Assembly (NCBI RefSeq): GCF_000758165.1
Contig: NZ_JNUP01000003.1
Coordinates: forward strand, 248,001-312,000
DNA length: 64,000 bases
DNA from: Spirochaeta lutea
Lineage (GTDB): Bacteria > Spirochaetota > Spirochaetia > DSM-27196 > Salinispiraceae
Reading direction: 5' to 3'
The first letter of the stretch is position 1, and the number at the start of each line of letters is the position of its first letter. A model generated the notes under the pieces. That model had not been told where the DNA came from and did not search any database. It saw only the letters and a program-made list of their open reading frames with translations. Both the position numbers and the translations under genes were made by a program. Shown one piece after another: positions 49,767 to 59,996 of the stretch.

Positions 49767-50666
49767 TCAACTCCTCCACGATTCATAAAGCTCTGCTGTA
49801 GGCAGCCAGAACGCAAGCATCCGACCGGCCCCCCGCCGTTCCCGGCATCTATGGGACCATAGTACTTCCTGCTCAGCGGTACAGAGTCCGGTCCCCCCGA
49901 GCCACTGCATCCCCATATCCAGGGTAGCCAACCGGTTTGCTTCCTGAATATCAATACTCGGCATGAGCCTGCCGGAAAATTCACCCGTACCCTGTGCCCT
50001 TCCGACAGCCCCGGCGCCGAACCGGGATACAAACACCGCAGCCCTATCCTCGGTCACCGGATAGCAACGGCTGCAAATGCCTGGCCCACTATACACAGAG
50101 ATATCTGAAAAAGGAATCCCCCAGTATCTATTCATTGCCCGGCCGGCTACCATAGAAATCCCGCATCCCTGCCATCCGGAATGCAGAATTCCCCTCACCT
50201 CCCTACCTGGAAGTTCGCCCCAGATATAGAGGGGATGACAGTCCGCCACCAACACCCCGGGGACAACCTGTTCCAGGTCGGTAACAACGCCATCGGCATC
50301 CATGCTCCGTGCTAAGGCACCAAGCTCATCCTGATTTAAGACAGGCATGGTCCGGAAGGATACCGAAAGGGTATACCGATCCTCGGGTGAATCCGGCAGG
50401 TGGATCCACCGCCCCTCTGCTACTCCCAACCGACCGGTCCATCCCTTGCCAGTCCGGGTAAGCATCTCCGAGGAATAAATCACCACCCGAAGGCTGTGGA
50501 CCTGGGAATGCACCAACAGAGTTCCATTAGCAGAACCGCTTCCGGCAGCCCCGGTAAGAGCAGCATATATAGAATCAGGATCCGGCTGTCCGTCTCCAAT
50601 CCGGCGGGTGCTTATACCGGCGGTGAATCGGCCTCGGGACAAAAGGCTGAGAAAGTTCCTATCCAT
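49767..50666 (-). CDS. pgeF: Purine nucleoside phosphorylase / PgeF-like (YfiH, DUF152)
   Basis: A 299-residue member of the former laccase-domain family, now shown in other bacteria to remove wrong amino acids from peptidoglycan precursors or act as a purine nucleoside phosphorylase. The metal-type His/Cys set is seen in HSQVHS, VADCHPLYI, LHSGWQG, PGICSRCYPV and LWSHRCRER. It is directly upstream of argS and divergent from cimA. Confidence 0.88.
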   Translation of the reverse strand: MDRNFLSLLSRGRFTAGISTRRIGDGQPDPDSIYAALTGAAGSGSANGTLLVHSQVHSLRVVIYSSEMLTRTGKGWTGRLGVAEGRWIHLPDSPEDRYTLSVSFRTMPVLNQDELGALARSMDADGVVTDLEQVVPGVLVADCHPLYIWGELPGREVRGILHSGWQGCGISMVAGRAMNRYWGIPFSDISVYSGPGICSRCYPVTEDRAAVFVSRFGAGAVGRAQGTGEFSGRLMPSIDIQEANRLATLDMGMQWLGGTGLCTAEQEVLWSHRCRERRGAGRMLAFWLPTAELYESWRS

Positions 50667-50711
50667 GGTACTCTTATGTCAAAAAAGTTTTAGCAGGTCA
50701 ATTAATACGCC

Positions 50712-50717
50712 TTGACA
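50712..50717 (+). promoter_or_regulatory. Possible -35 of the cimA leader transcript
   Basis: A perfect TTGACA, 32 bases before the leader ATG. The best -10-like match (TAGTAT, 50740-50745) is 22 bases away, too far for a normal promoter, so the true -10 is not resolved. Confidence 0.3.
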
Positions 50718-50749
50718 ACAGAAAAAAAGTGGTTCACCTTAGTATTGTT

Positions 50750-50815
50750 ATGAACCATTACGATTCTGCCCAAAACTCCATCATCATTCTCATTATTATT
50801 GAGTCTCTGATGTAG
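50750..50815 (+). CDS. Isoleucine-rich leader peptide of cimA
   Basis: A 21-codon ORF ATG...TAG. Codons 11-17 read Ile-Ile-Ile-Leu-Ile-Ile-Ile (ATC ATC ATT CTC ATT ATT ATT), so six of 21 residues are Ile; one more Leu follows near the end. It ends 27 bases before an intrinsic terminator and 74 bases before cimA, an isoleucine-pathway gene. No good ribosome site precedes the ATG. The ORF is too short for the gene finder but its content fits an attenuator leader. Confidence 0.75.
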   Translation: MNHYDSAQNSIIILIIIESLM

Positions 50816-50841
50816 TGTTGGGAAGGAGCCTGTAGGGTAAC

Positions 50842-50872
50842 AGCCGTCTTCCTGGAAGACGGCTTTTTTTTT
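50842..50872 (+). terminator. Attenuator terminator ahead of cimA
   Basis: Perfect 9-bp stem AGCCGTCTT/AAGACGGCT (50842-50850 with 50856-50864), five-base loop CCTGG (which can close by two more C-G pairs) and a nine-T run (50864-50872). It sits between the leader ORF and the cimA ribosome site. The upstream GGAAGG (50821-50826) can pair with TCTTCC (50847-50852) of the 5' arm as an antiterminator. Confidence 0.9.
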
Positions 50873-50889
50873 AATCAAAGGAGTGTTCT

Positions 50890-52485
50890 ATGTCGGCACA
50901 TACAAAATCGGTAGCTATCTTCGATACCACCCTCCGCGATGGTATGCAGGGGTTGGAAATTAACTACTCCCTGGAGGATAAACTCTCTATAGCAAAAAAA
51001 TTGGACGAAATAGGCATTGATTATATCGAGGGAGGATTTCCCCTCTCCAACGATAAGGAGGCCGCCTTCTTTAATCACTGCAAGTCCATGAGCTTTTCCC
51101 ATGCCAAGATTGCCTCCTTCGGTAGCACCCGTAAACCTGGCGGAAAAGCTGAATCAGACGGCCATATCCGAGCGCTCCTGGAGGCCCAAACTCCAGTGGT
51201 GGTTATTGTCGGCAAAACCTGGATGGCCCATGTGGAAAAGGTATTAGGGACCACAGCGAAAGAGAACCTCGCCATGATTGCGGATTCCATCAGCTTCTTA
51301 AAAAGGGAGGGCCGTGAGGTTGTCTTTGATTTAGAACATTTTTTCGACGGATACAAGGATCACCGGGACTACGCCCTGGAGGTTCTTAAAACCGCCAGCC
51401 ATGCCGGAGCAGATGTTCTGGTACCCTGCGATACCAACGGCGGAACCCTGCCCCACGAGGTATCCGCTATCTACGAAGATCTAAAAAGCCAATCCTTGGC
51501 ACCCCTCGGCGGCCACTTCCACAACGACTGCGGTACTGCCGTAGCTAATTCCTTAGCAGCGGTCCAAGGTGGAGCGGTGCATATCCAAGGCACCATCAAT
51601 GGATGGGGGGAGCGCTGCGGCAATGCGAACCTCTGTGCGATTATGCCCAACCTTACCCTCAAAATGGGGTATCACGCCGCCTGCGCGGATCATATGGAAA
51701 AACTTACCAGTTTATCCCGGTTCGTTGCGGAAAAGGCGAATATCATTCCAGATAAGCGTCAGCCCTACGTCGGTATCGCTAGCTTTTCCCACAAGGCAGG
51801 TCAGCATGCCGATGTCATCCTCAAGGCCGCCCATCTCATGGAACATTTGGATGGCAGCCTGGTAGGGAATCATCGCCAAGTGCTGCTCAGCGAACTTGCC
51901 GGAAAATCCACCATCGTGGAAAAAATGAAGAAATACGGCAGCTTCGAAAAGAATCATCCTGCGGTTGAGACCCTCATCCGCACCCTCAAGGATAAGGAAA
52001 ACGACGGGTATGAATACGAAGCCGCAGAAGGAAGCTTCGACCTGCTCATGCGTCAGGCATTAGGGGAGTACAAACAGCTCATTGAACTCAAGAATTACCA
52101 TCTTGAATCCTATAAAACGGCGAATGCCCAGTCCAAGACTGTCGGCAGGATGTTTCTCAGCGATCAGGGACGGGAGGTCATGGGAGCTGCGGTTTGTATC
52201 GGCCCGGTTGAGACCCTGGATGGTTCGCTCCGGGATGCCCTCAGCCCCCACTACCCCTTCCTGGATGGTCTCCGGCTTACCGACTACCGGGTCAGGGTAC
52301 TCAACCCGGAGAGTGCCTCGGCAGCCAAGGTCAGAGTCTTTATAACCTCCACCAACGGAGATGAGGAATGGACAACGGTGGGTGTAAACGAAAACATCGT
52401 CGAGGCGTCATGGGAGGCATTGGTGGATAGTTACGAATACTATTACAACAACCACTATGAGGAACTACCGCCCGAGGCCCGTTGA
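50890..52485 (+). CDS. cimA: (R)-citramalate synthase
   Basis: Condenses pyruvate and acetyl-CoA to citramalate, the threonine-independent entry to isoleucine. The 531-residue protein has the DRE-TIM barrel (DTTLRDGMQ, metal ligands in [17 protein letters not shown]) and a C-terminal LeuA-type allosteric domain (about 385-525). The segment [17 protein letters not shown] and the length mark citramalate synthase rather than isopropylmalate synthase. AAAGGAG precedes ATG 50890. The C-terminal domain suggests feedback inhibition on top of leader attenuation. Confidence 0.94.
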   Translation: MSAHTKSVAIFDTTLRDGMQGLEINYSLEDKLSIAKKLDEIGIDYIEGGFPLSNDKEAAFFNHCKSMSFSHAKIASFGSTRKPGGKAESDGHIRALLEAQTPVVVIVGKTWMAHVEKVLGTTAKENLAMIADSISFLKREGREVVFDLEHFFDGYKDHRDYALEVLKTASHAGADVLVPCDTNGGTLPHEVSAIYEDLKSQSLAPLGGHFHNDCGTAVANSLAAVQGGAVHIQGTINGWGERCGNANLCAIMPNLTLKMGYHAACADHMEKLTSLSRFVAEKANIIPDKRQPYVGIASFSHKAGQHADVILKAAHLMEHLDGSLVGNHRQVLLSELAGKSTIVEKMKKYGSFEKNHPAVETLIRTLKDKENDGYEYEAAEGSFDLLMRQALGEYKQLIELKNYHLESYKTANAQSKTVGRMFLSDQGREVMGAAVCIGPVETLDGSLRDALSPHYPFLDGLRLTDYRVRVLNPESASAAKVRVFITSTNGDEEWTTVGVNENIVEASWEALVDSYEYYYNNHYEELPPEAR

Positions 52486-52534
52486 TGCTATACTAAACCC
52501 ATGGGGTAGTGAAAAAGTACATGGGAGGCACCGT

Positions 52535-54454
52535 TTGAAAATTCAAGGCCGTATTTTTTCCGTTATTTTCTTGGTCCAGATTACCTTTCTTATCTCAATT
52601 GCGCTGTATTTTGTGGTTCTGCTGCAGCCTGTCGCACGGATCCAATCCGAACAGGTGGTGCTTCAGCAACTGGAGGGTTCAATCCACCGGGAGGTACTCA
52701 CCCTGCACAGAATCCTAACCGGGCAGTTTGATCTGGAGACTCAGAACTACCGGAGAAGCTCCCAACAGACCCTAGAAGCCTTTGAGAATGTTGCAAGCTT
52801 GGAGTTTATTCCGGGGATTTCCAACTCCGCTGCAGAAGCCATCAATTCCATAGGTCGGCTGAGCGGTTTGATTCAGAATAACCGGACCCGGTTTTTTGAG
52901 GCAGCTACAACCCTGGCCCAGGCTGCCGAAGCGCAATTTAGTTTCCTGCGGACCTTCCAAATTAAGCGGCTCATCGAAGAGGGCCAAGCGTACCCCGAGG
53001 TGCGCCAGGCTGCCGCCCTCACCCTCTCAAGTAAGGCGAATCTTATCGATAGTCTGGATTCGTCTCTGACCGTATTAGATACCCAGAAAGACAACCTCGC
53101 CGGCAGTATTCAACGCTTTGAAGCACGTTCGAACCGGATCGCTCTCATTCTGATCGCCGTATTCTTTCTCATCAACTCGGTCTTATCCATATTTATTTCA
53201 CGGTCTCTGATAACGGGCATCCGGGGTATAGAAACCCTTATCAGCGGATTGACCGAGGGAGACCTTCGGGCCAGAAGCGCCAGCACCAGAAAGGACGAGA
53301 TCGGTCGTCTGAGCAGAAACCTGGACAGCTTCACCCTCAGACTTCAACAAATTATCGGCCAAATCCAGCAGGAATCCCAATCGAACAGGGTGGTTCGGGA
53401 GAAGATCGTATTCTCTGTTGATGAAACCTCCGGAGCTGTTAACGAGATCCAGGGGAATATGCAGTCCATTCGCGGGGTGATGGAGCACCTGGATACCACC
53501 ATTGAGGGCATCGTATCGGCGAATAAGGAGCTGATTAACGGCCTCCAGGTTACCGATCAGATGGTCCAGGACGAGACCCAGATGGTTCAGCAGGTTAGCA
53601 CCGCGGCGCATACCCTCTCTCAGTCCTTAACCGGAACTCTAGAGATTACCAACAGCAGTAACGAGTCTACCAAGGAACTGGTTACCATTACCGAAAGTAG
53701 TAAAAAACAGTTCACGGAAACCGTCCGCGCCATATCCGAGGTAGATCAACGGGTAAGCGATATTACCCGGATGACCTCTCTCATTGAGGATATCGCAGCC
53801 CAAACCCAGCTCCTAGCCATGAACGCCGCCATTGAGGCCGCCCATGCGGGTGACCGTGGAGCGGGTTTTGCCGTGGTCGCCCATGAGATCCGGAAACTGG
53901 CTGAACAATCATCGGGGAACAGCAAAGAGATTTCTGATGCGGTTAAGCGGATTCTTGCGGTAATAGACAGTGCCGGCGAACAAAGCAAGGAGATGGAAGC
54001 CGCGTTTGATACCATGACCCAGGCAATTGACGAGGTTTCTTCGCGGTATGACCGGCTCTTTAAGGAAATAGCTTCCATGCAGGAGGTGGGAAATCAGATT
54101 CTCGGTTCAGTTTCAGGCCTCTTGGAGGTAGCGAAAAAGACCCAGGGGACATCCCAAGGCATGAAGGGGCAGGCGTCCGACGTACACAGCCATATGGATG
54201 AGGTACAGAACCTGTCCCACCAGGTCTATGCAGGCATGGAGGAAATAACCATTGGAATCACCCATATCAATCAGGAAATGCTTAGCCTGAGGGAACAGAC
54301 CGATTCAATGGTTAAGACCAGCGAAACCCTTGACCAAGAGCTGCAGTTCTTCAAGACCGCCCGGGAGCCTGAATCGACCCCCGGGGAAGCAGAACCCGAA
54401 ACTACCGAGTCTCCGGAACCTACAACCGCCCAGACGGAAGGGGACGGGGAATAA
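52535..54454 (+). CDS. Methyl-accepting chemotaxis protein
   Basis: A 639-residue receptor: membrane segments at about 6-28 and 198-224, a helical periplasmic sensor between, HAMP (about 225-280) and a cytoplasmic signalling domain whose tip ([33 protein letters not shown]) is near residue 420; the C-terminus is acidic, Pro/Glu/Thr-rich. The start is TTG 52535, GGGAGG 6 bases before; earlier in-frame codons lie in the cimA tail. It overlaps carB tail to tail by 35 bases. Ligand unknown; it may be read from the cimA transcript. Confidence 0.92.
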   Translation: MKIQGRIFSVIFLVQITFLISIALYFVVLLQPVARIQSEQVVLQQLEGSIHREVLTLHRILTGQFDLETQNYRRSSQQTLEAFENVASLEFIPGISNSAAEAINSIGRLSGLIQNNRTRFFEAATTLAQAAEAQFSFLRTFQIKRLIEEGQAYPEVRQAAALTLSSKANLIDSLDSSLTVLDTQKDNLAGSIQRFEARSNRIALILIAVFFLINSVLSIFISRSLITGIRGIETLISGLTEGDLRARSASTRKDEIGRLSRNLDSFTLRLQQIIGQIQQESQSNRVVREKIVFSVDETSGAVNEIQGNMQSIRGVMEHLDTTIEGIVSANKELINGLQVTDQMVQDETQMVQQVSTAAHTLSQSLTGTLEITNSSNESTKELVTITESSKKQFTETVRAISEVDQRVSDITRMTSLIEDIAAQTQLLAMNAAIEAAHAGDRGAGFAVVAHEIRKLAEQSSGNSKEISDAVKRILAVIDSAGEQSKEMEAAFDTMTQAIDEVSSRYDRLFKEIASMQEVGNQILGSVSGLLEVAKKTQGTSQGMKGQASDVHSHMDEVQNLSHQVYAGMEEITIGITHINQEMLSLREQTDSMVKTSETLDQELQFFKTAREPESTPGEAEPETTESPEPTTAQTEGDGE

Positions 54455-57400
54455 CCTCTCCGGTGAGCAGGTATTTGATTCCTTCCAAGGCGGCCTTGGC
54501 TGCTGAGGTCGTGGTGGTGTAAGGCACCTTGTTCTTCATAGCCTCAATACGCAGGTATCCGTCATCCTTCTGTGTATACCGTCCCAGGGGTGTGTTGATT
54601 ACCAGATCAATTTTACCAGCCTGAAGGTGATCCACGATATTCGGGTGGCCTTCATGGTATTTAAGAATGACCTCCGCGATTATGCCCTGGGAGAACAGGT
54701 ATTCCGCGGTGCCCCGGGTTGCCTTTATGGCGAAACCCATCTGCTCCAGCTCCCGAACAATGGGCACGATCTTCGGTTTGTCATAATCGTTGACAGCCAC
54801 AAAAACACTGCCCTTGGTGGGAAGGATGGTACCGGTTGCGGCTGTGGCCTTAGAGAAGGCCTCGCCGAAGCTTGCTCCCAGCCCGATCACCTCTCCGGTG
54901 GACTTCATCTCAGGACCGAGCATGGGATCGGTATCGCGGAAGCGGTCGAAGCTAAACATCGCCTCTTTTACCGCCCAGCCTGTTATGCAATCGCCGAGAC
55001 CCACTCCGGGAATTCCGGTGTGGTCGTCGTTTATAAGCCCTTGGGCGGCAAGATCCGTGCCCTCCCAGAGCTTAACCGCCGCATCTACCAGGTCCACTCC
55101 GCTGGCCTTGGAGATAAAGGGTACGGTTCTACTGGCCCGGGGATTTACCTCGAGAACGTAGAGAACTCCGTCCTTCACAGCAAACTGGATATTCAAAAAG
55201 CCCTGGACACCAACCTCCCGGGCTATCCGGGCAGTAGCATCAACCAACTGTGACCGAATATCCTGACTTGCCTCATAGGGCGGGAATACACAAGCACTGT
55301 CCCCGGAGTGAACTCCGGCTGCTTCGATATGCTGCATGAGCCCGGCAACGTAGACATGTGTCCCGTCCGCCAGAGCGTCCACATCGTATTCGTATGCATC
55401 CTCCAGGAATTGATCCACCAGGATGGGTTTTTCCTCCGAAACTTCCACATCGGTTCTGCCCAAATACTCGGCGAGTTCCTGTTCATTGAAGGCGACCATC
55501 ATACTCCGTCCACCAAGGACGTAGCTTGGCCTTAACAGTACCGGATACCCGATCTCCTGGGCATAGGCTCGAACCTGACTCATGGTTCCAGCGCTCCGGT
55601 TTTCCGGCTGCCGCAGGCCGGTCCGGGTTATCAATTCGGCGAAGAGCCGCCGATCTTCGGCGCCTTTGATGCTGCCAACTGGGGTTCCTACAACCCGGGC
55701 ACCCCATTGCTCCAGGGCTTCAGCCATGTTCAGGGGTGTTTGACCGCCCAGCTGGACCACCACATCCCTGATTCCCTCAGCACGCATAATCTCTTTTACG
55801 TCCTCAAGGGTAAGCGGTTCGATGTATAACCGGTCGCTCACATTGAAGTCCGTGGAGACCGTTTCCGGATTCGAGTTGATGATTACCGTTTTTACCCCCT
55901 GACGCCGGTACGCCAGAGATGAGAGGGTACAGCAGGTATCAAACTCCAACCCCTGACCGATCCTGTTCGGCCCTGATGCCAAGATTATCACCCCGCGATC
56001 TTGCATAGGGTGGCTCTCGTTTACTTCGCCGTAGGTGCTGTAAAAATACGGGGTTTGAGCCTCAAATTCTCCGGAGCAGGTATCCACAAAATGGTACCCC
56101 GCATGGATCCCCGCCTCTTCACGGCGGGCTTCGATCTCCCGAGGACTCAGATGGGAGGCGCGTTCACCGAAGGTTGCCTGGCCTACCAGCTTCGAGATCC
56201 TCTTATCGCTTAATCCGAGGCGTTTTGCCTCCAACAGGAGTTCATCGGTTAATTCCTGGCGCGCCAGCTTCTTTTCGAGCTCGGCCTGCTCATGCATCCC
56301 GTAGAGAAACCAGGGGTCGTAGCCGGTCAGATCGGCAACCTGCTGAATTGCAGGATACCCGCCCCTCTTAATGGCTGTGTATGCCGCGAAGATTCTCCGA
56401 GGATGCAGTTTTTTTAGCATGGATAGAATTTCTTCATCGTTTAGGTGGGCCAGGTCTTCCAAGCCCTCAAAGCCGAACTCTGCGGCACGGATGGCTTTAT
56501 TTAGTGCCTCCGAAACGGTCCGGCCCAGGGCAAGACTCTCCCCCACACTTTTCATCTGGGTACCCAGCTCAGCATAACCCCGGGGGAATTTTTCAAGCTC
56601 AAATCGGGGCACCTTTACGGCGGCATAATCCAGAGAGGGCTCAAAACATGAGACCGTCTTGCCGGTGATATCGTTCATGATCTCATCCAGGGTAAACCCG
56701 ACGGCTAACCTGGCAGAGCTCCGAGCAATGGGAAAGCCCGTGGCCTTACTAGCCAAAGCCGATGACCGGCTTACCCGGGGGTTCATCTCAATGACGATCA
56801 TCCGTCCGTCCTCGGGATTAAGGGCGAACTGAACATTCGATCCGCCGCAATCCACCCCTACCGCCCTGAGTATTTCTATGGAGGCTGTACGCATGCGCTG
56901 GTACTCCACATCCGAGAGGGTTTGTATTGGTGCCACGGTAATGCTATCCCCGGTATGAACGCCCATGGGATCTATGTTTTCAATACTGCAGATGATAACG
57001 GCATTGTCCGCCTGATCCCGCATGACCTCCATTTCGAATTCTTTCCACCCCACAAGGCTTTCTTCAATAAGGATTTGATGGACGGGGCTCTCAGCCAAGG
57101 CCCTCTTAATGAAGGGCCCAACATCTTCCCAATTGTTGGCGATACTGCCTCCCCGGCCGCCCAGGGTATAGCTGGGCCGGATAATGAGGGGCACACCCTG
57201 CTGCTCAGCGAAGGCCATGGCCTCATCGTAGTTGTGAGCCAGGGTTGATCGGGGACTGTCCAGGCCGATTTTGGTCATGAGGTCCTTAAACTTGCCCCGG
57301 TCTTCGGCGAGCTCGATACTTTCGATGCTTGCCCCCAGAAGCTCTACATTGTACCGCTCGAAGACTCCGGCACGCCCGAGGTCGAGGGTGACATTGAGGG

Positions 57401-57683
57401 CGGTCTGGCCGCCCATGGTGGGCAGGACTGCATCCGGGCGTTCCTTGGCGATGATGGCTTCCAGGTAGGGTACTTCCAGGGGATCCATGTAGATGGTGTC
57501 AGCGGTACCCGGTGTGGTCATGATGGTTGCCGGGTTCGGGTTGACCAGTACTACCTCGTAGCCTTCTTCTTTTAGGGCTTTTACGGCTTGGTTACCCGAG
57601 TAGTCGAACTCACAGGCCTGACCGATTACAATTGGACCGGAACCGATGATGAGGATTTTCTTAATGTCTTTTCTTGCGGGCAT
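54420..57683 (-). CDS. carB: Carbamoyl-phosphate synthase large subunit
   Basis: Makes carbamoyl phosphate for pyrimidines and arginine. The 1087-residue protein has two homologous ATP-grasp halves ([17 protein letters not shown] and [14 protein letters not shown]-type segments, [20 protein letters not shown]) and a C-terminal MGS-like allosteric domain. Its start shares one base with the carA stop (TAATG). Confidence 0.97.
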   Translation of the reverse strand: MPARKDIKKILIIGSGPIVIGQACEFDYSGNQAVKALKEEGYEVVLVNPNPATIMTTPGTADTIYMDPLEVPYLEAIIAKERPDAVLPTMGGQTALNVTLDLGRAGVFERYNVELLGASIESIELAEDRGKFKDLMTKIGLDSPRSTLAHNYDEAMAFAEQQGVPLIIRPSYTLGGRGGSIANNWEDVGPFIKRALAESPVHQILIEESLVGWKEFEMEVMRDQADNAVIICSIENIDPMGVHTGDSITVAPIQTLSDVEYQRMRTASIEILRAVGVDCGGSNVQFALNPEDGRMIVIEMNPRVSRSSALASKATGFPIARSSARLAVGFTLDEIMNDITGKTVSCFEPSLDYAAVKVPRFELEKFPRGYAELGTQMKSVGESLALGRTVSEALNKAIRAAEFGFEGLEDLAHLNDEEILSMLKKLHPRRIFAAYTAIKRGGYPAIQQVADLTGYDPWFLYGMHEQAELEKKLARQELTDELLLEAKRLGLSDKRISKLVGQATFGERASHLSPREIEARREEAGIHAGYHFVDTCSGEFEAQTPYFYSTYGEVNESHPMQDRGVIILASGPNRIGQGLEFDTCCTLSSLAYRRQGVKTVIINSNPETVSTDFNVSDRLYIEPLTLEDVKEIMRAEGIRDVVVQLGGQTPLNMAEALEQWGARVVGTPVGSIKGAEDRRLFAELITRTGLRQPENRSAGTMSQVRAYAQEIGYPVLLRPSYVLGGRSMMVAFNEQELAEYLGRTDVEVSEEKPILVDQFLEDAYEYDVDALADGTHVYVAGLMQHIEAAGVHSGDSACVFPPYEASQDIRSQLVDATARIAREVGVQGFLNIQFAVKDGVLYVLEVNPRASRTVPFISKASGVDLVDAAVKLWEGTDLAAQGLINDDHTGIPGVGLGDCITGWAVKEAMFSFDRFRDTDPMLGPEMKSTGEVIGLGASFGEAFSKATAATGTILPTKGSVFVAVNDYDKPKIVPIVRELEQMGFAIKATRGTAEYLFSQGIIAEVILKYHEGHPNIVDHLQAGKIDLVINTPLGRYTQKDDGYLRIEAMKNKVPYTTTTSAAKAALEGIKYLLTGEVIPRPLPSGRL

Positions 57684-58909
57684 TAGCGATTCTCCTTCGT
57701 TTTACTGGTACCGGCTGGTTTGCTGGGTGAGTAGCCCGGTATTCCCTGGAGGAATGCCTCGAAAATCCAGAGGCTATCGTAGGGGCCCGGTGCGGATTCA
57801 GGATGGAACTGGGCACTGTATATCCGAAGCTCATCGCTGTATATGCCCTCGTTACTATGGTCGTTGGCATTGCGGAACCAAACCTTTACGGTGTCGGGTA
57901 AGGATGCTTCATCCACAGCAAAGCCATGATTTTGACTGGTAACAAATACCTTCTTCGTTCGTTCATCCCGTACCGGGTGGTTGATGCCATGGTGCCCAAA
58001 CTTCATTTTGTAGGTCTTAGCACCCACCGCTTGGGCAATTAGTTGATGCCCCAGGCAGATACCGAAGACGGGCACCCTACCGATGAGTTTTTTAATGGTC
58101 TGTATCTGTTGATCAAGGGTCGCAGGATCCCCTGGACCATTGGAGATCATGACTCCCTGGGGCTTTTGGGAGAGGATTTCTTCCGCGCTTGCCGTAGCAG
58201 GATAGCTTACAACCCTGCACCCCAGCTTGTTGAACTCACGCACAATATTAGCCTTCACCCCGCAGTCCAACAAGGCGATGGTGGGCCCGCCTTGGGCGGG
58301 ATTTTCTACCACAGCCCGGGTACCTACCTCTGGAACCAGATTAAGACCTTCCATGGCGGGATAGGCCTTCAGATATTCCATCCCAGCCTGTTTCTCTTGA
58401 TCGGACAATTCTGATGCCTGGGGATCGCCGGAACGCAGGATAAGTCCCTTTTGGCTCCCCCCGTCCCGGAGTGCCAAGGTTAACTCCCGGGTATCGATTC
58501 CGCTAATGCCGGGGATTCCATGTTGATTAAGAAAGGCGTCCAGAGTGATGCGCCCCTTGGGGACCGGTCCCCGATACAGACTTCGGACGATAAACCCAGC
58601 AGCCTTTACCGGCCGGGTATCGCAGCTGGCACCCCGGTCATCTATAGCGCGGCTGCTCTCGTTCCAATCACCCTGGGCACCGTAATTCCCGATATGCGGG
58701 TAGGTCATGGTGATCAGCTGACCGGTGTAGGAGGGATCGGTGAGAACCTCATGGTACCCAGACATAGCAGTATTAAAAACTACCTCGCCCACTGCCGAGA
58801 ACCGCAGAATTCCCTTATCCAGGTCGCCAACCAAGGGGGCTGGATATCCAAATGCCTCCCCGGTATACACTGTCCCGTCCTCCAGGAGCAGATAGGTTCG
58901 CTCGTTCAT
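57683..58909 (-). CDS. carA: Carbamoyl-phosphate synthase small subunit
   Basis: Glutaminase subunit supplying ammonia to CarB. The 408-residue protein has the N-terminal CPSase domain and a class I amidotransferase with the catalytic Cys in FGICLGHQL and His in [13 protein letters not shown] 58909 follows AAAGGA at about 6 bases; two in-frame ATGs up to 58942 lack such a site. Confidence 0.96.
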   Translation of the reverse strand: MNERTYLLLEDGTVYTGEAFGYPAPLVGDLDKGILRFSAVGEVVFNTAMSGYHEVLTDPSYTGQLITMTYPHIGNYGAQGDWNESSRAIDDRGASCDTRPVKAAGFIVRSLYRGPVPKGRITLDAFLNQHGIPGISGIDTRELTLALRDGGSQKGLILRSGDPQASELSDQEKQAGMEYLKAYPAMEGLNLVPEVGTRAVVENPAQGGPTIALLDCGVKANIVREFNKLGCRVVSYPATASAEEILSQKPQGVMISNGPGDPATLDQQIQTIKKLIGRVPVFGICLGHQLIAQAVGAKTYKMKFGHHGINHPVRDERTKKVFVTSQNHGFAVDEASLPDTVKVWFRNANDHSNEGIYSDELRIYSAQFHPESAPGPYDSLWIFEAFLQGIPGYSPSKPAGTSKTKENR

Positions 58910-59116
58910 AGGCCGTCCTTTTCCCATTGAGGTTTTACCCATCGTATGCTTGTAGCCGATAGCGTAACTAACCCTCGGCAGGCGCTCAAACCTTACCCAG
59001 TGCGCAAAGGGCTGTAGCTGTTCACCCCGGCGAGGCTACCTCGGATTTTATCCCGGACTGCTCCGCCCTATCTGGCATACTGTACATGGTTCTACGTACT
59101 ACATTCGCCTTAGGTT
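58910..59116. other. carA upstream region
   Basis: No gene. On the minus strand CGAGG-TAG-CCTCG (near 59030-59045) and GTAGC/GCTAC can pair, but no T run or clear -10 was found, so no control type is assigned. Confidence 0.3.
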
Positions 59117-59141
59117 AAAAAAAAACCGGCTATGGAGCCGG
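59117..59141 (-). terminator. Terminator of tRNA-Gln (CTG)
   Basis: Minus strand CCGGCT, loop CCAT, AGCCGG, then T and at least eight more Ts. It lies about 70 bases past the tRNA. Confidence 0.9.
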
Positions 59142-59212
59142 CATACGATCGTCACGGGTAGCGACAGCACATTCGTGCAGTATGCCTGGACGCTTCCACA
59201 GGCATCGGTTTA

Positions 59213-59283
59213 CTTCCCGGGGAGGATTTGAACCCCCACAAACAGAACCAGAATCTGTGGTGCTACCGTTACACTACCGGGAA
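59213..59283 (-). tRNA. tRNA-Gln (anticodon CTG)
   Basis: A 71-base cloverleaf: acceptor TTCCCGG/CCGGGAA with discriminator G, anticodon stem ACAGA/TCTGT with loop TTCTGGT (anticodon CTG), T arm with loop TTCAAAT. The CCA is not encoded. It complements the TTG isoacceptor at 33 kb. Confidence 0.94.
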
Positions 59284-59296
59284 TTGATTCGACGAA

Positions 59297-59325
59297 AAAT
59301 TATCAGGTTTACAGTACCCTGTCAA
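59297..59325 (-). promoter_or_regulatory. tRNA-Gln (CTG) promoter
   Basis: Minus strand TTGACA (59320-59325), 17-base spacer, TAATTT (59297-59302), 13 bases before the tRNA. It lies just past the apt stop. Confidence 0.65.
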
Positions 59326-59331
59326 GCAGAT

Positions 59332-59862
59332 TCATTCGCTTTCATAGGTAATGATGGTACGAACGGGAACCGGGTCTAAAAATTTTTCATAGCCTAAAAA
59401 CGGTAGACCGATTACTCCCAAGGCCCCCACAACCATTGCCCCAGCTTCCTGAAGCATTGCACCTCCAGCCTTTAGGGTACCCCCGGTGGCAATGAGGTCA
59501 TCAAGCAGCACTACCCTGGATCCCGGAGTAACATCCTCTTGGTGCACGAATATCTCATCCTCACCGTATTCCAAGGCATAGCGTTTGCTCAAGGTCTTCC
59601 CCGGCAGCTTTCCTTTTTTCCGGAGTAACAGCACCGGAAGCCCTAATGCCTGCGCAACCGGGGTGGCAAACAGAAATCCCCGAGCCTCAATTGCGCCAAT
59701 CACCTGGGCGTTCAAATCCTTGGTGATAGCCGCTAGTTGGTCCACACAATAGCGGAATGCTTCGGGGTTCATAAGGATGCTGGTAATGTCATAAAAACAA
59801 ATACCCGGTTTGGGAAAATCCGGCACCCGCCGGATGGCCTTATCCAGTTCTTGTACTGTCAT
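59332..59862 (-). CDS. apt: Adenine phosphoribosyltransferase
   Basis: Salvages adenine to AMP with PRPP. The 176-residue protein has the PRPP loop VVLLDDLIATGGTL and the family's EARGFLFATPVAQAL and LRKKGKLPG segments. Only eight bases separate a TATAGT -10 from the ATG, and those bases (CCCTACCT) hold no ribosome site, so the mRNA is probably leaderless. Confidence 0.96.
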   Translation of the reverse strand: MTVQELDKAIRRVPDFPKPGICFYDITSILMNPEAFRYCVDQLAAITKDLNAQVIGAIEARGFLFATPVAQALGLPVLLLRKKGKLPGKTLSKRYALEYGEDEIFVHQEDVTPGSRVVLLDDLIATGGTLKAGGAMLQEAGAMVVGALGVIGLPFLGYEKFLDPVPVRTIITYESE

Positions 59863-59870
59863 AGGTAGGG

Positions 59871-59898
59871 ACTATACCATGGGAGGCCGGCCTTGCAA
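59871..59898 (-). promoter_or_regulatory. apt promoter
   Basis: Minus strand TTGCAA (59893-59898, palindromic), 16-base spacer, TATAGT (59871-59876). The -35 sits inside an 11-base direct repeat GCCTTGCAAAG (59890-59900), also found at 59959-59969. Confidence 0.5.
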
Positions 59899-59961
59899 AG
59901 AAGCAAGAAACCCGTAATTACCTGGATTCCGCCGCCTGATCCCAGTTCCAAAAAAACCGCC

Positions 59962-59990
59962 TTGCAAAGTCTCTATGCTGCCCTCATACT
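59962..59990 (+). promoter_or_regulatory. Promoter of the MinD-like gene
   Basis: TTGCAA (59962-59967), 17-base spacer, CATACT (59985-59990). The ATG is at 59997, so transcription would begin at or next to the start codon. The -35 lies in the second GCCTTGCAAAG repeat. Confidence 0.5.
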
Positions 59991-59996
59991 TTAGCC

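Noticed and set aside
49766-50032. 89-residue N-terminal extension of ArgS
   Set aside because: It overlaps pgeF in another frame and has no synthetase-like sequence; ATG 49765 has a strong ribosome site.
50712-50745. Complete consensus promoter for the cimA leader
   Set aside because: TTGACA is perfect but no -10 lies 16-18 bases away; only the -35-like element is reported, at low confidence.
58910-59100. Pyrimidine attenuator ahead of carA
   Set aside because: Hairpins can be drawn but none has a following T run, no leader ORF or PyrR-type loop was recognised, and the promoter is unclear.
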